Source of the DNA: Persicitalea jodogahamensis
Lineage (GTDB): Bacteria > Bacteroidota > Bacteroidia > Cytophagales > Spirosomataceae
Assembly: GCF_014651615.1 (NCBI RefSeq)
Contig: NZ_BMXF01000004.1
Span: 186,001-250,000, forward strand
Length of the DNA: 64,000 nucleotides
Direction of reading: 5' to 3'
Below, in pieces: positions 1-8,695 of this stretch (positions are counted from its first letter, which is position 1; the number at the start of each line of letters is the position of its first letter). A program made the position numbers and the translations under genes. A model generated the notes under the pieces. That model saw only the letters and a list, made by a program, of their open reading frames with translations, ran no database searches and had not been told where the DNA came from.

Positions 1-69
1 CCGGGTTTCGATATTTCGTCCTACCCGTTGTCGCGGACCTCGTCGGTTGGCGTGAGCGTGACATTTTAA
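1..69 (+). CDS. SusC/RagA TonB-dependent receptor, C-terminal 22 residues (5' end outside window)
   Basis: The first 23 codons are open and end at TAA (67-69). The peptide ends in SVGVSVTF, alternating residues with a terminal phenylalanine, as in the last strand of an outer-membrane beta-barrel and as SusC/RagA receptors normally end. A SusD lipoprotein starts 37 bases downstream in the same direction, the standard susC-susD order. The receptor would import oligosaccharides captured by SusD. Family assignment rests on the C-terminal strand and the context, because the rest of the gene lies outside the window. Confidence 0.8.
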   Translation, partial: PGFDISSYPLSRTSSVGVSVTF

Positions 70-106
70 ATGATGGCCATTTGTTGATCCTTAAAAATCC
101 CATTTC

Positions 107-1585
107 ATGAAAAAGATACCCTTCCTACTTCTCATCGCATTTCTTACCTCCTGTTCGGACAAGTTTCTGGAGATATACCCCCAGGACTCCCTGAACGAAG
201 GAAACTTTTACAAAACGGAAACTGAATTCATTCTGCTGGCCAATGGGTGCTATGTGCCCATGCGCAACTACGAGAAGAACCAGCATTGGGTGCTGGCCGA
301 GCTAAGCTCGGATAACTCGACCCACCAGAACAACATCCGCACCGGCGAAGCTTCGCGGGGCGTAATCGACCAATTCATTCTGGGATCCGACAACGCCGCT
401 TATGAAGCATTCTGGGATCAATCCTACAACGGTATCACCCGTTGTAACAAGCTGTTGAGCGAACTCGATCGCGAAGGGGTAGTTTTTTCCCAGGAGTCGT
501 ATAAGGACCGCAGCGCGGGGGAAGCGCTTTTCCTGCGGGCAGTGTATTATTTCAATCTGGTGCGGCAGTTTGGTGGGGTTCCGCTCGTCACTTCGCCGAT
601 CAGCTCTCAGGAGGCGGTAGGGATCAAGCGCTCCACCGAGGAGCAGGTTTACGCCCAGATTGTCAAAGATCTGACAGAATCAATCGCCCATTTTGCCAAA
701 GCCCGTGACGTGGACGAAACCGGACGCGCCAACGAATGGGCAGCGCAGGGCATGCTGGGCAAAGTTCAGCTGACCCTGAAAAAGTACCCCGAGGCGCAGC
801 AGGCGCTGGCAGCAGTGATCAACTCCGGAAAGTACCAGCTGCTGGCTAATTACGCAGATGTGTTCAATCCTGCACAGAAAGATTATAAGGAAACTATTTT
901 CGCAATGCAGTATTCGGAGGCCAGCGCTGAGGTGGCCAATCAATTCATTTTTATGTTTGCCCCGCACACCTCTGGTGGGGCGGTGACGCTCCGCCCCAAT
1001 ATCAATATAGTGGGTGCCGGCTGGAACCAGCCAACCGACGACCTCATCAATGCGTTCGAACCAGGCGATGCCCGCAAGGCAGTTTCGATTGGTTATTGGA
1101 ATGGTCTGGATTGGGACAACAAAGTACGACCTGTGCCTTACTGCAATAAGTACAAGCCGCCCATCGCGGCACCTGACAACCGCGCCGGCGATAACTTTCC
1201 CATCCTGCGCTACTCCGATGTGCTTCTCATGCAAGCCGAAGTACTTAATGAGCAGGGCAAAACTAGCGAAGCAATTCCATTGGTGCAGATGGTGCGCAAC
1301 CGCGCAAAGCTCACCACGCCCATCTCGGCCACGGACAAGGTTTCTTTGCAAAACCTGATTGCCAAAGAGCGACAGGTTGAGCTGTGTTTCGAGAACCACC
1401 GCTGGTATGATTTGAAGCGTACGGGAAAGGCCATTGAAGTGATGACCGCTCATGGCAAACGGGAAATCGCTATGAAGCCCTACCTGTACGAGGGGGCCTA
1501 CAATATTACGCCCAACAAACTTTTGGCGCCGATTCCGGCCAATGAAGTGCTGGTGAATAAGCTAACCCAGAATCCGGGATATTGA
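107..1585 (+). CDS. SusD/RagB-family surface glycan-binding lipoprotein
   Basis: 492 residues, usual for SusD proteins. The N-terminus is a lipoprotein signal with lipobox LTSC (Cys16), so the mature protein should be lipidated and surface exposed. The SusD N-terminal half carries the TPR-like helical region (for example AGEALFLRAVYYFNLVRQFG). The C-terminal half has the RYSDVLLMQAEVLN and RWYDLKR motifs, and the protein ends in QNPGY, typical of the family. It should hold glycan at the mouth of the SusC channel encoded immediately upstream. The sulfatase that follows suggests a sulfated substrate, but the glycan itself cannot be read from the sequence. Confidence 0.95.
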   Translation: MKKIPFLLLIAFLTSCSDKFLEIYPQDSLNEGNFYKTETEFILLANGCYVPMRNYEKNQHWVLAELSSDNSTHQNNIRTGEASRGVIDQFILGSDNAAYEAFWDQSYNGITRCNKLLSELDREGVVFSQESYKDRSAGEALFLRAVYYFNLVRQFGGVPLVTSPISSQEAVGIKRSTEEQVYAQIVKDLTESIAHFAKARDVDETGRANEWAAQGMLGKVQLTLKKYPEAQQALAAVINSGKYQLLANYADVFNPAQKDYKETIFAMQYSEASAEVANQFIFMFAPHTSGGAVTLRPNINIVGAGWNQPTDDLINAFEPGDARKAVSIGYWNGLDWDNKVRPVPYCNKYKPPIAAPDNRAGDNFPILRYSDVLLMQAEVLNEQGKTSEAIPLVQMVRNRAKLTTPISATDKVSLQNLIAKERQVELCFENHRWYDLKRTGKAIEVMTAHGKREIAMKPYLYEGAYNITPNKLLAPIPANEVLVNKLTQNPGY

Positions 1586-1722
1586 ATAGTCCGTCTTTTG
1601 AATATAAACCCGTATCATTTTGGAGTAAAAAAGCGCAGTGCCAGACCTTTTGATTCCGGGCAGAAACCGATGGGAAATACTCAGGCTGCGAAATTCATCC
1701 TCTCAAAAATAGTATAAATGAA

Positions 1723-1754
1723 GAAGGCTGCTCCGACTTGTCAGAGCAGCCTTC
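1723..1754. terminator. Perfect 11-bp stem-loop between susD and the sulfatase gene
   Basis: GAAGGCTGCTC at 1723-1733 pairs exactly with GAGCAGCCTTC at 1744-1754 around a 10-base loop. No run of T follows on the plus strand (ATAAAATC), so it is not a classical strong terminator. It ends 16 bases before the sulfatase start codon, so it could attenuate expression between susD and the sulfatase or protect a processed 3' end. Pairing is seen directly; the function is inferred. Confidence 0.5.
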
Positions 1755-1770
1755 ATAAAATCATATCTCC

Positions 1771-3231
1771 ATGAAAGTTTGTAAAAATATATTTCTGATT
1801 TGCGCGGTATTTTTCCTGTGCGATTTTAAACCGCGCTCAGTAAGTATTGCCGACAAGAAACCCAACATTGTGTATATTCTGGTGGATCAGTGGCGGGCGC
1901 AGGCAGGTGGCTATGCAGGCGACCCCAATGCCCACACGCCCAACATCGACCGGTTGGCCGGGGTGAGTTTGAACGTTAGGAATGCCGTTTCGGGAATGCC
2001 CGTCTGTTCGCCGCACCGGGCCTCTTTGATGTCGGGTCAGTATCCGCTCACCCACGGGGTATTTATGAATGACGTACTTCTGGATACCAATGCCGTTACA
2101 TTGGGGAAAGTCTACGCGCAGAATGGGTACGATACGGGCTTTATCGGCAAATGGCACATTGACGGCCACGGCCGCCGCAGCTATATCCCGGCCACTCGAC
2201 ATCAGGGTTTTGAGTACTGGAAAGCGTTGGAATGCACCCACAACTACAACCACTCGGAATATTACATCGGCAATGATCCTGAAAGGAAGGTTTGGGATGG
2301 CTATGACGTGACCGAGCAGTCGTCGGATGCCATTACCTACATAAGGAAACATGCCTACCAAGACGAACCATTCGTGCTCTTCGTTTCGATGGGCGCGCCG
2401 CATGACCCCTACCAAACAGCTCCCGAGAAATACCGGAAAATGTTTGAAGATAAGAAAATCATTCTCCGCGAAAACGTACCCGCCGGCAAGCGCGAGAAAG
2501 CCATCGAAACCCTGCGCGGCTACTACGCCCACATGGCCGCGATTGACGACAACGTGGGAGAGATTTGGAAAGCACTCACTGACACGAAAATTGAAGAGAA
2601 TACCATCTTTGTTTTTACTGCTGACCACGGCGATCTGCTCGGCTCGCACGGCTGGTGGAACAAACAGCAGCCCTATAATGAAAGCATCCGGGTGCCGTTT
2701 TTGATGCATTATCCCAAGGCTTTTGGCACAAAGGGAAGTGTCTCCGACATCCTGCTGAACACACCTGATATTATGCCCACCCTGCTCGGGTTAAGCAATG
2801 TGGCTGCGCCTAGATCAATGGAGGGTATTGATTATTCCGAAGTGCTTCGGGGAAAGCAAAAAAGCGGAGTGACGGAAACGCTCATTTCCTGCGTACAACC
2901 TTTCGGTCAATGGCCGCGCAGCCGGGGCGGCAAGGAATACCGGGGCATCGTGACGCAGCGATACACCTACACCCGCGACCTAAACGGCCCATGGCAGTTG
3001 TTCGACAACGAAAAAGACCCTTTTCAGTTGAATAATCTGGTGGGGAATTCTGAGCACAAAGGTTTACAAGCTAGTCTGGACGGGCGTCTCAGCAAATTGC
3101 TGCGAGAGCGTAACGACAAGTTTCTACCTGGTTTGGAATACGTTAAGAAATGGAATTACGTGATTGACGAAACCGAAACCGTACCTTATCGTGATATGAA
3201 TTATGAAGGGAAACCGCTTGTGGAAGATTAA
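1771..3231 (+). CDS. Exported Cys-type sulfatase (S1 family)
   Basis: 486 residues with a hydrophobic N-terminal export segment (about residues 6-17). The sulfatase signature is Cys79-S-P-H-Arg83, in which Cys must be converted to formylglycine. Metal and active-site positions are visible: D39 in LVDQWR, GKWHID (K127, H129) and ADHGD (D285, H286). The DQWR form of the first metal motif, where many sulfatases have DD, resembles the phosphonate-monoesterase/choline-sulfatase side of the superfamily. Placement after SusC/SusD suggests desulfation of an imported or surface-bound glycan. No formylglycine-generating enzyme or anaerobic maturase is in the window, so maturation must come from elsewhere. 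The exact substrate is unknown. Confidence 0.92.
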   Translation: MKVCKNIFLICAVFFLCDFKPRSVSIADKKPNIVYILVDQWRAQAGGYAGDPNAHTPNIDRLAGVSLNVRNAVSGMPVCSPHRASLMSGQYPLTHGVFMNDVLLDTNAVTLGKVYAQNGYDTGFIGKWHIDGHGRRSYIPATRHQGFEYWKALECTHNYNHSEYYIGNDPERKVWDGYDVTEQSSDAITYIRKHAYQDEPFVLFVSMGAPHDPYQTAPEKYRKMFEDKKIILRENVPAGKREKAIETLRGYYAHMAAIDDNVGEIWKALTDTKIEENTIFVFTADHGDLLGSHGWWNKQQPYNESIRVPFLMHYPKAFGTKGSVSDILLNTPDIMPTLLGLSNVAAPRSMEGIDYSEVLRGKQKSGVTETLISCVQPFGQWPRSRGGKEYRGIVTQRYTYTRDLNGPWQLFDNEKDPFQLNNLVGNSEHKGLQASLDGRLSKLLRERNDKFLPGLEYVKKWNYVIDETETVPYRDMNYEGKPLVED

Positions 3232-3306
3232 CGGCGAGTCGTCAAGGCTTCATCGTGAGAACCACAGGATAGCTTTTCTTTTCTGTTTCGAAATTTTTTG
3301 AGGAAG

Positions 3307-4656
3307 TCATAGGTTACAATCGATCACAAACTCCGTCCAACCGTCTTCGTTCGTTTTTAGTGAAAACTGAAATCCGTGATTCAGCAGAATTTCCCGGCTG
3401 AGGGTCAGGCCGATTCCCTGCCCATCGGGCTTGCTGCTGTAAAAAGGATTGAAAAGCTGCTGTGCTTCCTGGGGTAAAATGGGCTTGCCATTATTTCTGA
3501 TAATTAAATTGTCATCAATAAGTACCTGAACCTCGTTCCCGGCTTCGCAGGCTTCAAGTGCATTCTGGATTACGTTGATCAAGACCTGTTCCAGTTGTCC
3601 GGAATCTGCTTTTACGACCAGAGGTTCGTTTTTTATTATTTTCAGGGAAATTCCGCTCTGCCGGGCGGTAGATTGCAGGAAAACTACCACATTTTCGACC
3701 AGCCGGTTCAGGTCGAATTCATCCACACCGGGAGGAGGCAGTCTCACAACGTCCGCGAAATTCCGCATGAAGCGCGTCAGGCGACGATTGCGATCGGACG
3801 CTACTTTCAAGGCATCCCGCAGGTCGGAAAAATCTTCGGGGAAGTTAGACTTTATGCGGTCCGCCGATGCGCGGTCCGCCGTTGCGCGGTCCGCCGATGC
3901 GGCCAGACTTTTCCGGGTAGTTTGTAAAATCGAATCCGTGGCGCCGAGGGTATTGTTCACTTCGTGGGCCATCATGCGGATTACCTTACCGTACGCATTT
4001 TTTTCCTGTTCCAGTAGTTCACTGGTAAGCTCTTCGATCAACAAAAACGACCGTCGGAATCCCTGATCCATAAAATGGGAGCGCTGTACTTTGAACTTTT
4101 GGACGCCGTCCGCCTTGACAATTTTCGACTCGCCATTTTTTATTTCATGCAATTTCCTTAAAAACGGAATGCCCGTATCATTGAGTTTTTGTCCGTTTAT
4201 TTTCTTGATATCCAGCTTAAAAACGGAAACTGCCCGGGAATTGACAGAAGCAATGCAATCGTCAAAGTCCAGAATGATGATGGCGGTGGGGGAGGCGGCA
4301 ATCAGTTTTTCAAGGAAAAAATGTTGCGCCTGCTGCTTGGTTCGTTCTTCCCGCAATTGGTCGATCATCAAATTGTAAACCTCGATCAGCACGTCGATTT
4401 CGCCCTTGCCCGTCGGCACAAACTTGATCGTAAAGTCTTTCTCCTTAATGGCCTCGATCCCCGATTTTATAAATTCATTGGGACGCAGGAAATTTTGGTA
4501 AAGCTGGATGGAAACGCCAATGGAGATCAGAAGAAATACTTCGGAAGCGATGAAGAGCAGTTTATCTTCAAAGAGGAGTCTGTAAACCAGAAAAATCAGC
4601 ACGACGTGTAGTACTGAAATATAAGCGATGTAGGTGGTGCGGGTGGAAAACTTCAT
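3307..4656 (-). CDS. NtrB/NtrY-like membrane sensor histidine kinase with a 5-residue tandem repeat
   Basis: 449 residues. Two transmembrane helices (about 9-27 and 33-52) are followed by a HAMP-like linker, a PAS-like domain (about 110-210), the H-box MMAHEVNN with phospho-acceptor His231, and a catalytic domain with N-box NVIQNALEA (361-369) and G2 box GQGIGLTLS (412-420). The G1 motif reads NNGKPI, with Asn where Asp is common. Between the two dimerisation helices lie three copies of a five-residue unit (A-S/T-A-D-R, about 254-267), encoded by a 15-bp DNA repeat. The start overlaps the stop of the upstream sigma-54 regulator by four bases, so the two form a translationally coupled two-component pair probably controlling the ABC exporter upstream. 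Confidence 0.93.
   Translation of the reverse strand: MKFSTRTTYIAYISVLHVVLIFLVYRLLFEDKLLFIASEVFLLISIGVSIQLYQNFLRPNEFIKSGIEAIKEKDFTIKFVPTGKGEIDVLIEVYNLMIDQLREERTKQQAQHFFLEKLIAASPTAIIILDFDDCIASVNSRAVSVFKLDIKKINGQKLNDTGIPFLRKLHEIKNGESKIVKADGVQKFKVQRSHFMDQGFRRSFLLIEELTSELLEQEKNAYGKVIRMMAHEVNNTLGATDSILQTTRKSLAASADRATADRASADRIKSNFPEDFSDLRDALKVASDRNRRLTRFMRNFADVVRLPPPGVDEFDLNRLVENVVVFLQSTARQSGISLKIIKNEPLVVKADSGQLEQVLINVIQNALEACEAGNEVQVLIDDNLIIRNNGKPILPQEAQQLFNPFYSSKPDGQGIGLTLSREILLNHGFQFSLKTNEDGWTEFVIDCNL
3856..3900. repeat. Three tandem copies of a 15-bp unit inside the kinase gene
   Basis: Units at 3856-3870, 3871-3885 and 3886-3900 read gcggtccgccgatgc, differing at one base in the middle copy. 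The period is a multiple of three, so copy-number change keeps the frame and adds or removes five residues in the loop between the dimerisation helices of the kinase. Confidence 0.95.
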
Positions 4657-6050
4657 ACGTCGTCCGACTCATAGGTGATTCCGTACTTTTCGAGCCGGCG
4701 GTACAGCGCAAAGCGCGTGATGCCTAGTGAGCGAGCGACTTTCGACACATGGTTCTGGTGAAAATCCATCGCCCGGCGGATCATCTGTTCTTCCATTTCT
4801 TCGAGCGTAATCGTGCCGACTTCGGGTAATTTATTCTGCGACACAGATTTGGGTGCTGGATTGATATTTCGCTGGAAGTCTTCTATTTCAAGTACCTCAT
4901 TGGTAGAAAGCAAAACCGTCCGCTCGACAATATTTTTCAGCTGTCGGATATTTCCCGGCACTACCAGCGACTTCATCCATCGGGTAGCAGCCGGGCTTAG
5001 CCGGAGATTGGGTCTTTGGTAGATTTCTTTAAGGTTTTTGACAAAGTACTCCGCCAGTAACGGAATGTCTCCGGGGCGTTCCCGCAGGGCAGGCAAGTGA
5101 ATGGAGATGAGGTTGATGCGGTAAAAAAGATCTTCCCGAAAAGTACCCTTCGCCACCATGTCTTCCAGGTGGCGGTTGGTCGCGCAAATTACCCGGACAT
5201 CCACCGTCCGGCTCTTGCTGCTGCCCAGTGCCTCGAAGGTGCGTTCCTGCAACACCCGCAACAATTTTACCTGGCTGGCCAAATCCAGTTCGCCGATTTC
5301 ATCCAGAAAAATCGTCCCCCGGTCTGCCATCTCGAACCGGCCGGCGCGGTCGGTTTTGGCATCGGTGAAAGCCCCGCGCACGTGGCCGAACAATTCGCTT
5401 TCAAATAACGTGGAAGAGATGCCTCCCAAATTAACTTTTACAAACGGATGCTTTTTTCGCTTGCTGTTGAGGTGAATGGCCTCGGCGATGAGTTCTTTGC
5501 CCGTTCCGCTCTCACCGGTTATCAGAATCGGCGCATTCGTTGGAGCTACCCGGCCTACCGTTTCCAGAATTTCCAGCAATTGGGCGTCCTGGCCCACGAT
5601 ATTGTCGAAGTTAAATTGCGCTTCCAGCTTTCGTCGACTGGCAGGCAAAGGTTTTTCGCTGGGTTGGGCTGCCAAACGCTGAGTATACAGTTCCAGCGCT
5701 GTTTCGACGGATTGTAACAGGTGCTGATTTTGCCAGGGCTTGGTAATAAAATCGCTCGCTCCCAGTTTCATGCCCTCCACCGCCAGGTCTATGGTACCCC
5801 AGCCCGTAATGATAATAACCGGGACGTGGGGGTGAAGTACCCTGATCTCCCGCAATAGCTGCATCCCCTCTACACCCGATGTCTCGATGGAAAAATTCAG
5901 ATCCAGTAAAATTATTTCCGGCGTTTCTTCCCCCAGAATTCTCATGGCTTCCGTGGCGGATGACGCGCTTTTCACCCAAAAACCTTCCGTTTTAAAGAGA
6001 AGCGTCAGCGAGGTTCGTATAGCGGCATCGTCATCAATAATGAGAATCAT
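4653..6050 (-). CDS. NtrC-family sigma-54-dependent response regulator
   Basis: 465 residues with three modules. The receiver (1-120) has acidic pocket D6-D8, phospho-acceptor Asp50 and Lys104. The AAA+ domain has Walker A GESGTGKE (179-186), the sigma-54 contact loop as GAFTDA (226-231; the usual form is GAFTGA), and Walker B IFLDE (247-251). The C-terminus is a Fis-type helix-turn-helix (NHVSKVARSLGITRFALYRR). It should activate sigma-54 promoters after phosphorylation by the kinase that overlaps its 3' end. It lies 100 bases downstream of the last ABC permease gene in the same direction. A near-match to a sigma-54 promoter lies upstream of the adaptor gene at about 12.3 kb. Confidence 0.95.
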   Translation of the reverse strand: MILIIDDDAAIRTSLTLLFKTEGFWVKSASSATEAMRILGEETPEIILLDLNFSIETSGVEGMQLLREIRVLHPHVPVIIITGWGTIDLAVEGMKLGASDFITKPWQNQHLLQSVETALELYTQRLAAQPSEKPLPASRRKLEAQFNFDNIVGQDAQLLEILETVGRVAPTNAPILITGESGTGKELIAEAIHLNSKRKKHPFVKVNLGGISSTLFESELFGHVRGAFTDAKTDRAGRFEMADRGTIFLDEIGELDLASQVKLLRVLQERTFEALGSSKSRTVDVRVICATNRHLEDMVAKGTFREDLFYRINLISIHLPALRERPGDIPLLAEYFVKNLKEIYQRPNLRLSPAATRWMKSLVVPGNIRQLKNIVERTVLLSTNEVLEIEDFQRNINPAPKSVSQNKLPEVGTITLEEMEEQMIRRAMDFHQNHVSKVARSLGITRFALYRRLEKYGITYESDDV

Positions 6051-6077
6051 TGGGTGGAGGGATGAGGTAGTTTTTGG

Positions 6078-6103
6078 GGTTAAGGGTTAATGGTCAAGCT
6101 GCG
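6078..6103 (+). repeat. GGTTAA-type dispersed intergenic element, copy A
   Basis: The sequence GGTTAAGGGTTAATGGTCAA and the bases after it recur, with one inserted C, on the minus strand at 9468-9499. The exact 15-mer GGTTAATGGTCAAGC is at 6085-6099 here and at 9484-9470 there. Both copies lie between genes of the exporter operon. Confidence 0.6.
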
Positions 6104-6150
6104 TTCTGCGTTTTTTAACAGATTTCGAATGCAGTCCGCAAATCTTTAAC

Positions 6151-7338
6151 CTATTCTTCGTGAAGGGCCAATGCTGGTTGAACCCGCGCTGCCTGACGAC
6201 TGGGGTACCAGGCGCAGAGCGTGACAATCACAAAAATGACGACGATGGCCGCGGCGATGGCCGTCAGGTATACGCCAGCCGCAATGTCGAATACATTCAT
6301 TATGGGGAATTGGACGGCAAAAAGTAGTCCTAAAATAACACTGAATGCCGCTAAAACCCACATTTCGCCCAAAAACTGCGCCGTGACGCTTCCTTCTGTG
6401 GCGCCCATCGCGCGGCGGAGGCCAATTTCGCTGCGACGGCGGGCAATGCCCAGATTAAGGATTCCGAACAAGCCCAGGGCGACGTTCGTCAGAAGGAAGC
6501 CGCTGATGATCAGGAAAATAATGACCGGAACCAGTGTGAGGTTGTGGCGGTTTTTTCGTGATTCGGTGAGGTAGCTCACTTCAATGCCCCAACCGGGGGC
6601 CATGGCAGCGATGTCTTTGACCAGTCTTTCTTCAAATGTAGCGTCGGTCCCTGCTTTGGTTTTGATCAGAACTAGCTTATTCCATTTATCATTTTTGTCC
6701 ATTAGTTTGAAAATAGCGGGATTGTCCAGCATGAACTCACCCTTGGCTTTGAATTTATCGACCACACCCACTACCCGAAAGGTTGTTTTCTGATTGCCTT
6801 CGCTCTCTGAATCATTATTACCAAGTACCTTGCCCAGCGGGTTTTCGTCTCCGAACAGCTTCTCCTGCAATTTCTTATTGATCACCACCGGGGTAGATTT
6901 GGAAACCCGGTCTTCGGGAAGGTACCAACGTCCGGCCGTTAAGGGCAGGTCCAGCGTTTTGCTGAATTCCTCGTCGGTGTAGTAGTCATCGGCCATGGAT
7001 GAGATTTTCTGGTAGTTGGTACTATTGTTCATGGTGTTCGCCGAAAAAGGCGTATTACTGCTCATGCGCGAAGCGGATGCTACCTGCGGATAGGAGCGGA
7101 TGCGCTGCATGATCTGAGTGGTTTTTTCGGCAATGGCGGTCGTGTCCTGATTGTTGTTCAAATCCACCACCCACACGTTTTTGTATTCGAACCCAATGGG
7201 TTCGAGGTAGTTGTTGAGGTTGTAGACGATGAGCGAAAGTACCCCGAAAAGTACCATGAAGGAAGCCCATATTTCGATGATAAGCAGCGAGTGGCTGCCC
7301 TTTTTATTCCAGATGAGTTTGAGAAGATGACGGAGCAT
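6151..7338 (-). CDS. MacB/FtsX-type ABC transporter permease
   Basis: 395 residues. One N-terminal transmembrane helix (about 18-43) is followed by a large periplasmic MacB-type domain (about 50-270) and three C-terminal helices with an FtsX-like signature (GILNLGIARRRSEIGLRRAM). In type VII ABC systems this fold does not form a channel; it transmits ATPase-driven movement across the membrane to eject substrates from the periplasmic side or the outer leaflet. It is the second of two adjacent, divergent permeases, so the transporter may be a heterodimer. The two-component regulator follows in the same direction. The substrate is unknown; antimicrobial peptide or lipophilic drug export is typical for this gene set. 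Confidence 0.92.
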   Translation of the reverse strand: MLRHLLKLIWNKKGSHSLLIIEIWASFMVLFGVLSLIVYNLNNYLEPIGFEYKNVWVVDLNNNQDTTAIAEKTTQIMQRIRSYPQVASASRMSSNTPFSANTMNNSTNYQKISSMADDYYTDEEFSKTLDLPLTAGRWYLPEDRVSKSTPVVINKKLQEKLFGDENPLGKVLGNNDSESEGNQKTTFRVVGVVDKFKAKGEFMLDNPAIFKLMDKNDKWNKLVLIKTKAGTDATFEERLVKDIAAMAPGWGIEVSYLTESRKNRHNLTLVPVIIFLIISGFLLTNVALGLFGILNLGIARRRSEIGLRRAMGATEGSVTAQFLGEMWVLAAFSVILGLLFAVQFPIMNVFDIAAGVYLTAIAAAIVVIFVIVTLCAWYPSRQAARVQPALALHEE

Positions 7339-7403
7339 GGCTAATTGGAATGATAAATGATGAGGGGTCCGCCCCCGCGGTTATGAATGTTGAATCCCTG
7401 GGA

Positions 7404-8645
7404 TCAGGATTTTAGGGCATCCACGATTTTGAGTTTGGACATTCGGTAGGCAGGAAGTACCCCCGACAACAGACCGAATACCAGGCAGACCGCGATGCTG
7501 GCCGCGAAAACCGAAAAGTTGATGGTGAGGTCGGCGTAGGGAATCCAGCCGCTGTTGTTGATCAGCTGTATGATTAAAAAGGACAGCGACAGCGCAAACA
7601 TCCCGCCGATGAGTGTGATAAAAATATTTTCGATAATAAACTGCCAGAGCAGTGCTTTGGCGGGCGCGCCAAAAGCCTTGCGTACCCCAATTTCGGAGGC
7701 CCGTTCCATGATCCGGCTCACGTTGACATTGACCAGGTTGATGGCGGGCAGTCCCATGAGCATCAGCATCAGAAAGCCGATGATGGAATATACAATGGTG
7801 GTTCGGGAGCCGTCCAGAAACACACTGGCAAAGTCTTCGAGGTAGGGATTGGCCTCTGTCGTCATTTCATGGAACGTGAATCCGCCATCGGTTTGGGGTA
7901 GGGGTATTTTGCCCACGTTGCTGGCGTATTCGGTCCTGATAGCCGGAAAGTCCCGCTTGTCTTTGGCCAGTACGATGGCCAGGTACCTTCCCCGAAAACC
8001 TTTATCCTGATAGTTGCTTTTTGGCGCAGTATACGGGAAATACACATCGCCGTAGGTGTAGGGGCGGGTAACGGGACTACCCTTCACTACGCCAATGACG
8101 CGGTATTTAATGGATTCAATATCAATAAATTTTCCAACGACCGAAGCTTCATCGTCTTCGAAGTACTGCCTGCGCAGGTCATCCGTAATCACCGCCACAT
8201 GATCACCATTATCGATGTTCCGTTCGGTATAGGGCTTGCCGTCCACAAAGTCAAACTCGGTAACCCGCCAGAAATCGGCGTCGGTATACTTAGTGTTGAG
8301 CTTGATCCGCTTACCGTTGACGTACGTATTGGCAAAACCGAAAATGGTCGCGATGCCGACATTTTCGGGTGTTTTGAGAGACTTGACGTAGTCTTTCAAA
8401 AAAGCAAAGCTCATCGGCCCCATGTTTCGGCCCTGATGCGTAGTGTCCTTTTGCACCAGGCGGGTAATGTACAGCGACCGGTCGCGCTTGGTTTCGGGAT
8501 AATGCGTTCCCAGCAAGTGGTCCAGAAAAGAAGTGAGCACCATCAGCACGGTCAACGTCAGCGTGATGCCGAACAACGTGATGAAAGTATAGAAAGGATG
8601 CCGCAGCAGTACCTTCCAGGTAAGTTTGAGGTAGTTTGAGATCAT
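7404..8645 (-). CDS. MacB/FtsX-type ABC transporter permease
   Basis: 413 residues with the same architecture as the permease that follows: one N-terminal transmembrane helix (about 17-43), a periplasmic domain of about 230 residues, and three C-terminal helices. The coupling-helix motif INLVNVNVSRIMERASEIGV and the end YRMSKLKIVDALKS are characteristic of MacB/FtsX permeases. It sits 50 bases after the ATPase gene and 65 bases before the second permease. The pair with one ATPase, a HlyD-type adaptor and a TolC-type channel describes a complete tripartite machine of MacAB-TolC type. Confidence 0.92.
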   Translation of the reverse strand: MISNYLKLTWKVLLRHPFYTFITLFGITLTLTVLMVLTSFLDHLLGTHYPETKRDRSLYITRLVQKDTTHQGRNMGPMSFAFLKDYVKSLKTPENVGIATIFGFANTYVNGKRIKLNTKYTDADFWRVTEFDFVDGKPYTERNIDNGDHVAVITDDLRRQYFEDDEASVVGKFIDIESIKYRVIGVVKGSPVTRPYTYGDVYFPYTAPKSNYQDKGFRGRYLAIVLAKDKRDFPAIRTEYASNVGKIPLPQTDGGFTFHEMTTEANPYLEDFASVFLDGSRTTIVYSIIGFLMLMLMGLPAINLVNVNVSRIMERASEIGVRKAFGAPAKALLWQFIIENIFITLIGGMFALSLSFLIIQLINNSGWIPYADLTINFSVFAASIAVCLVFGLLSGVLPAYRMSKLKIVDALKS

Positions 8646-8695
8646 GGCTATATTGGTAGTTGATAGTTGACGATGGACTTACGCGATTCTGCGAC

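Noticed and set aside
680-1453. Long minus-strand frame inside the SusD gene
   Set aside because: Antisense shadow of a GC-rich coding sequence with no recognisable motif or start context; SusD on the other strand is certain.
3595-3927. Plus-strand frame with repeated Cys-Ala-Val-Arg-Arg units
   Set aside because: It is the opposite strand of the 15-bp repeat in the histidine kinase gene; the kinase frame has clear domains and this one has none.
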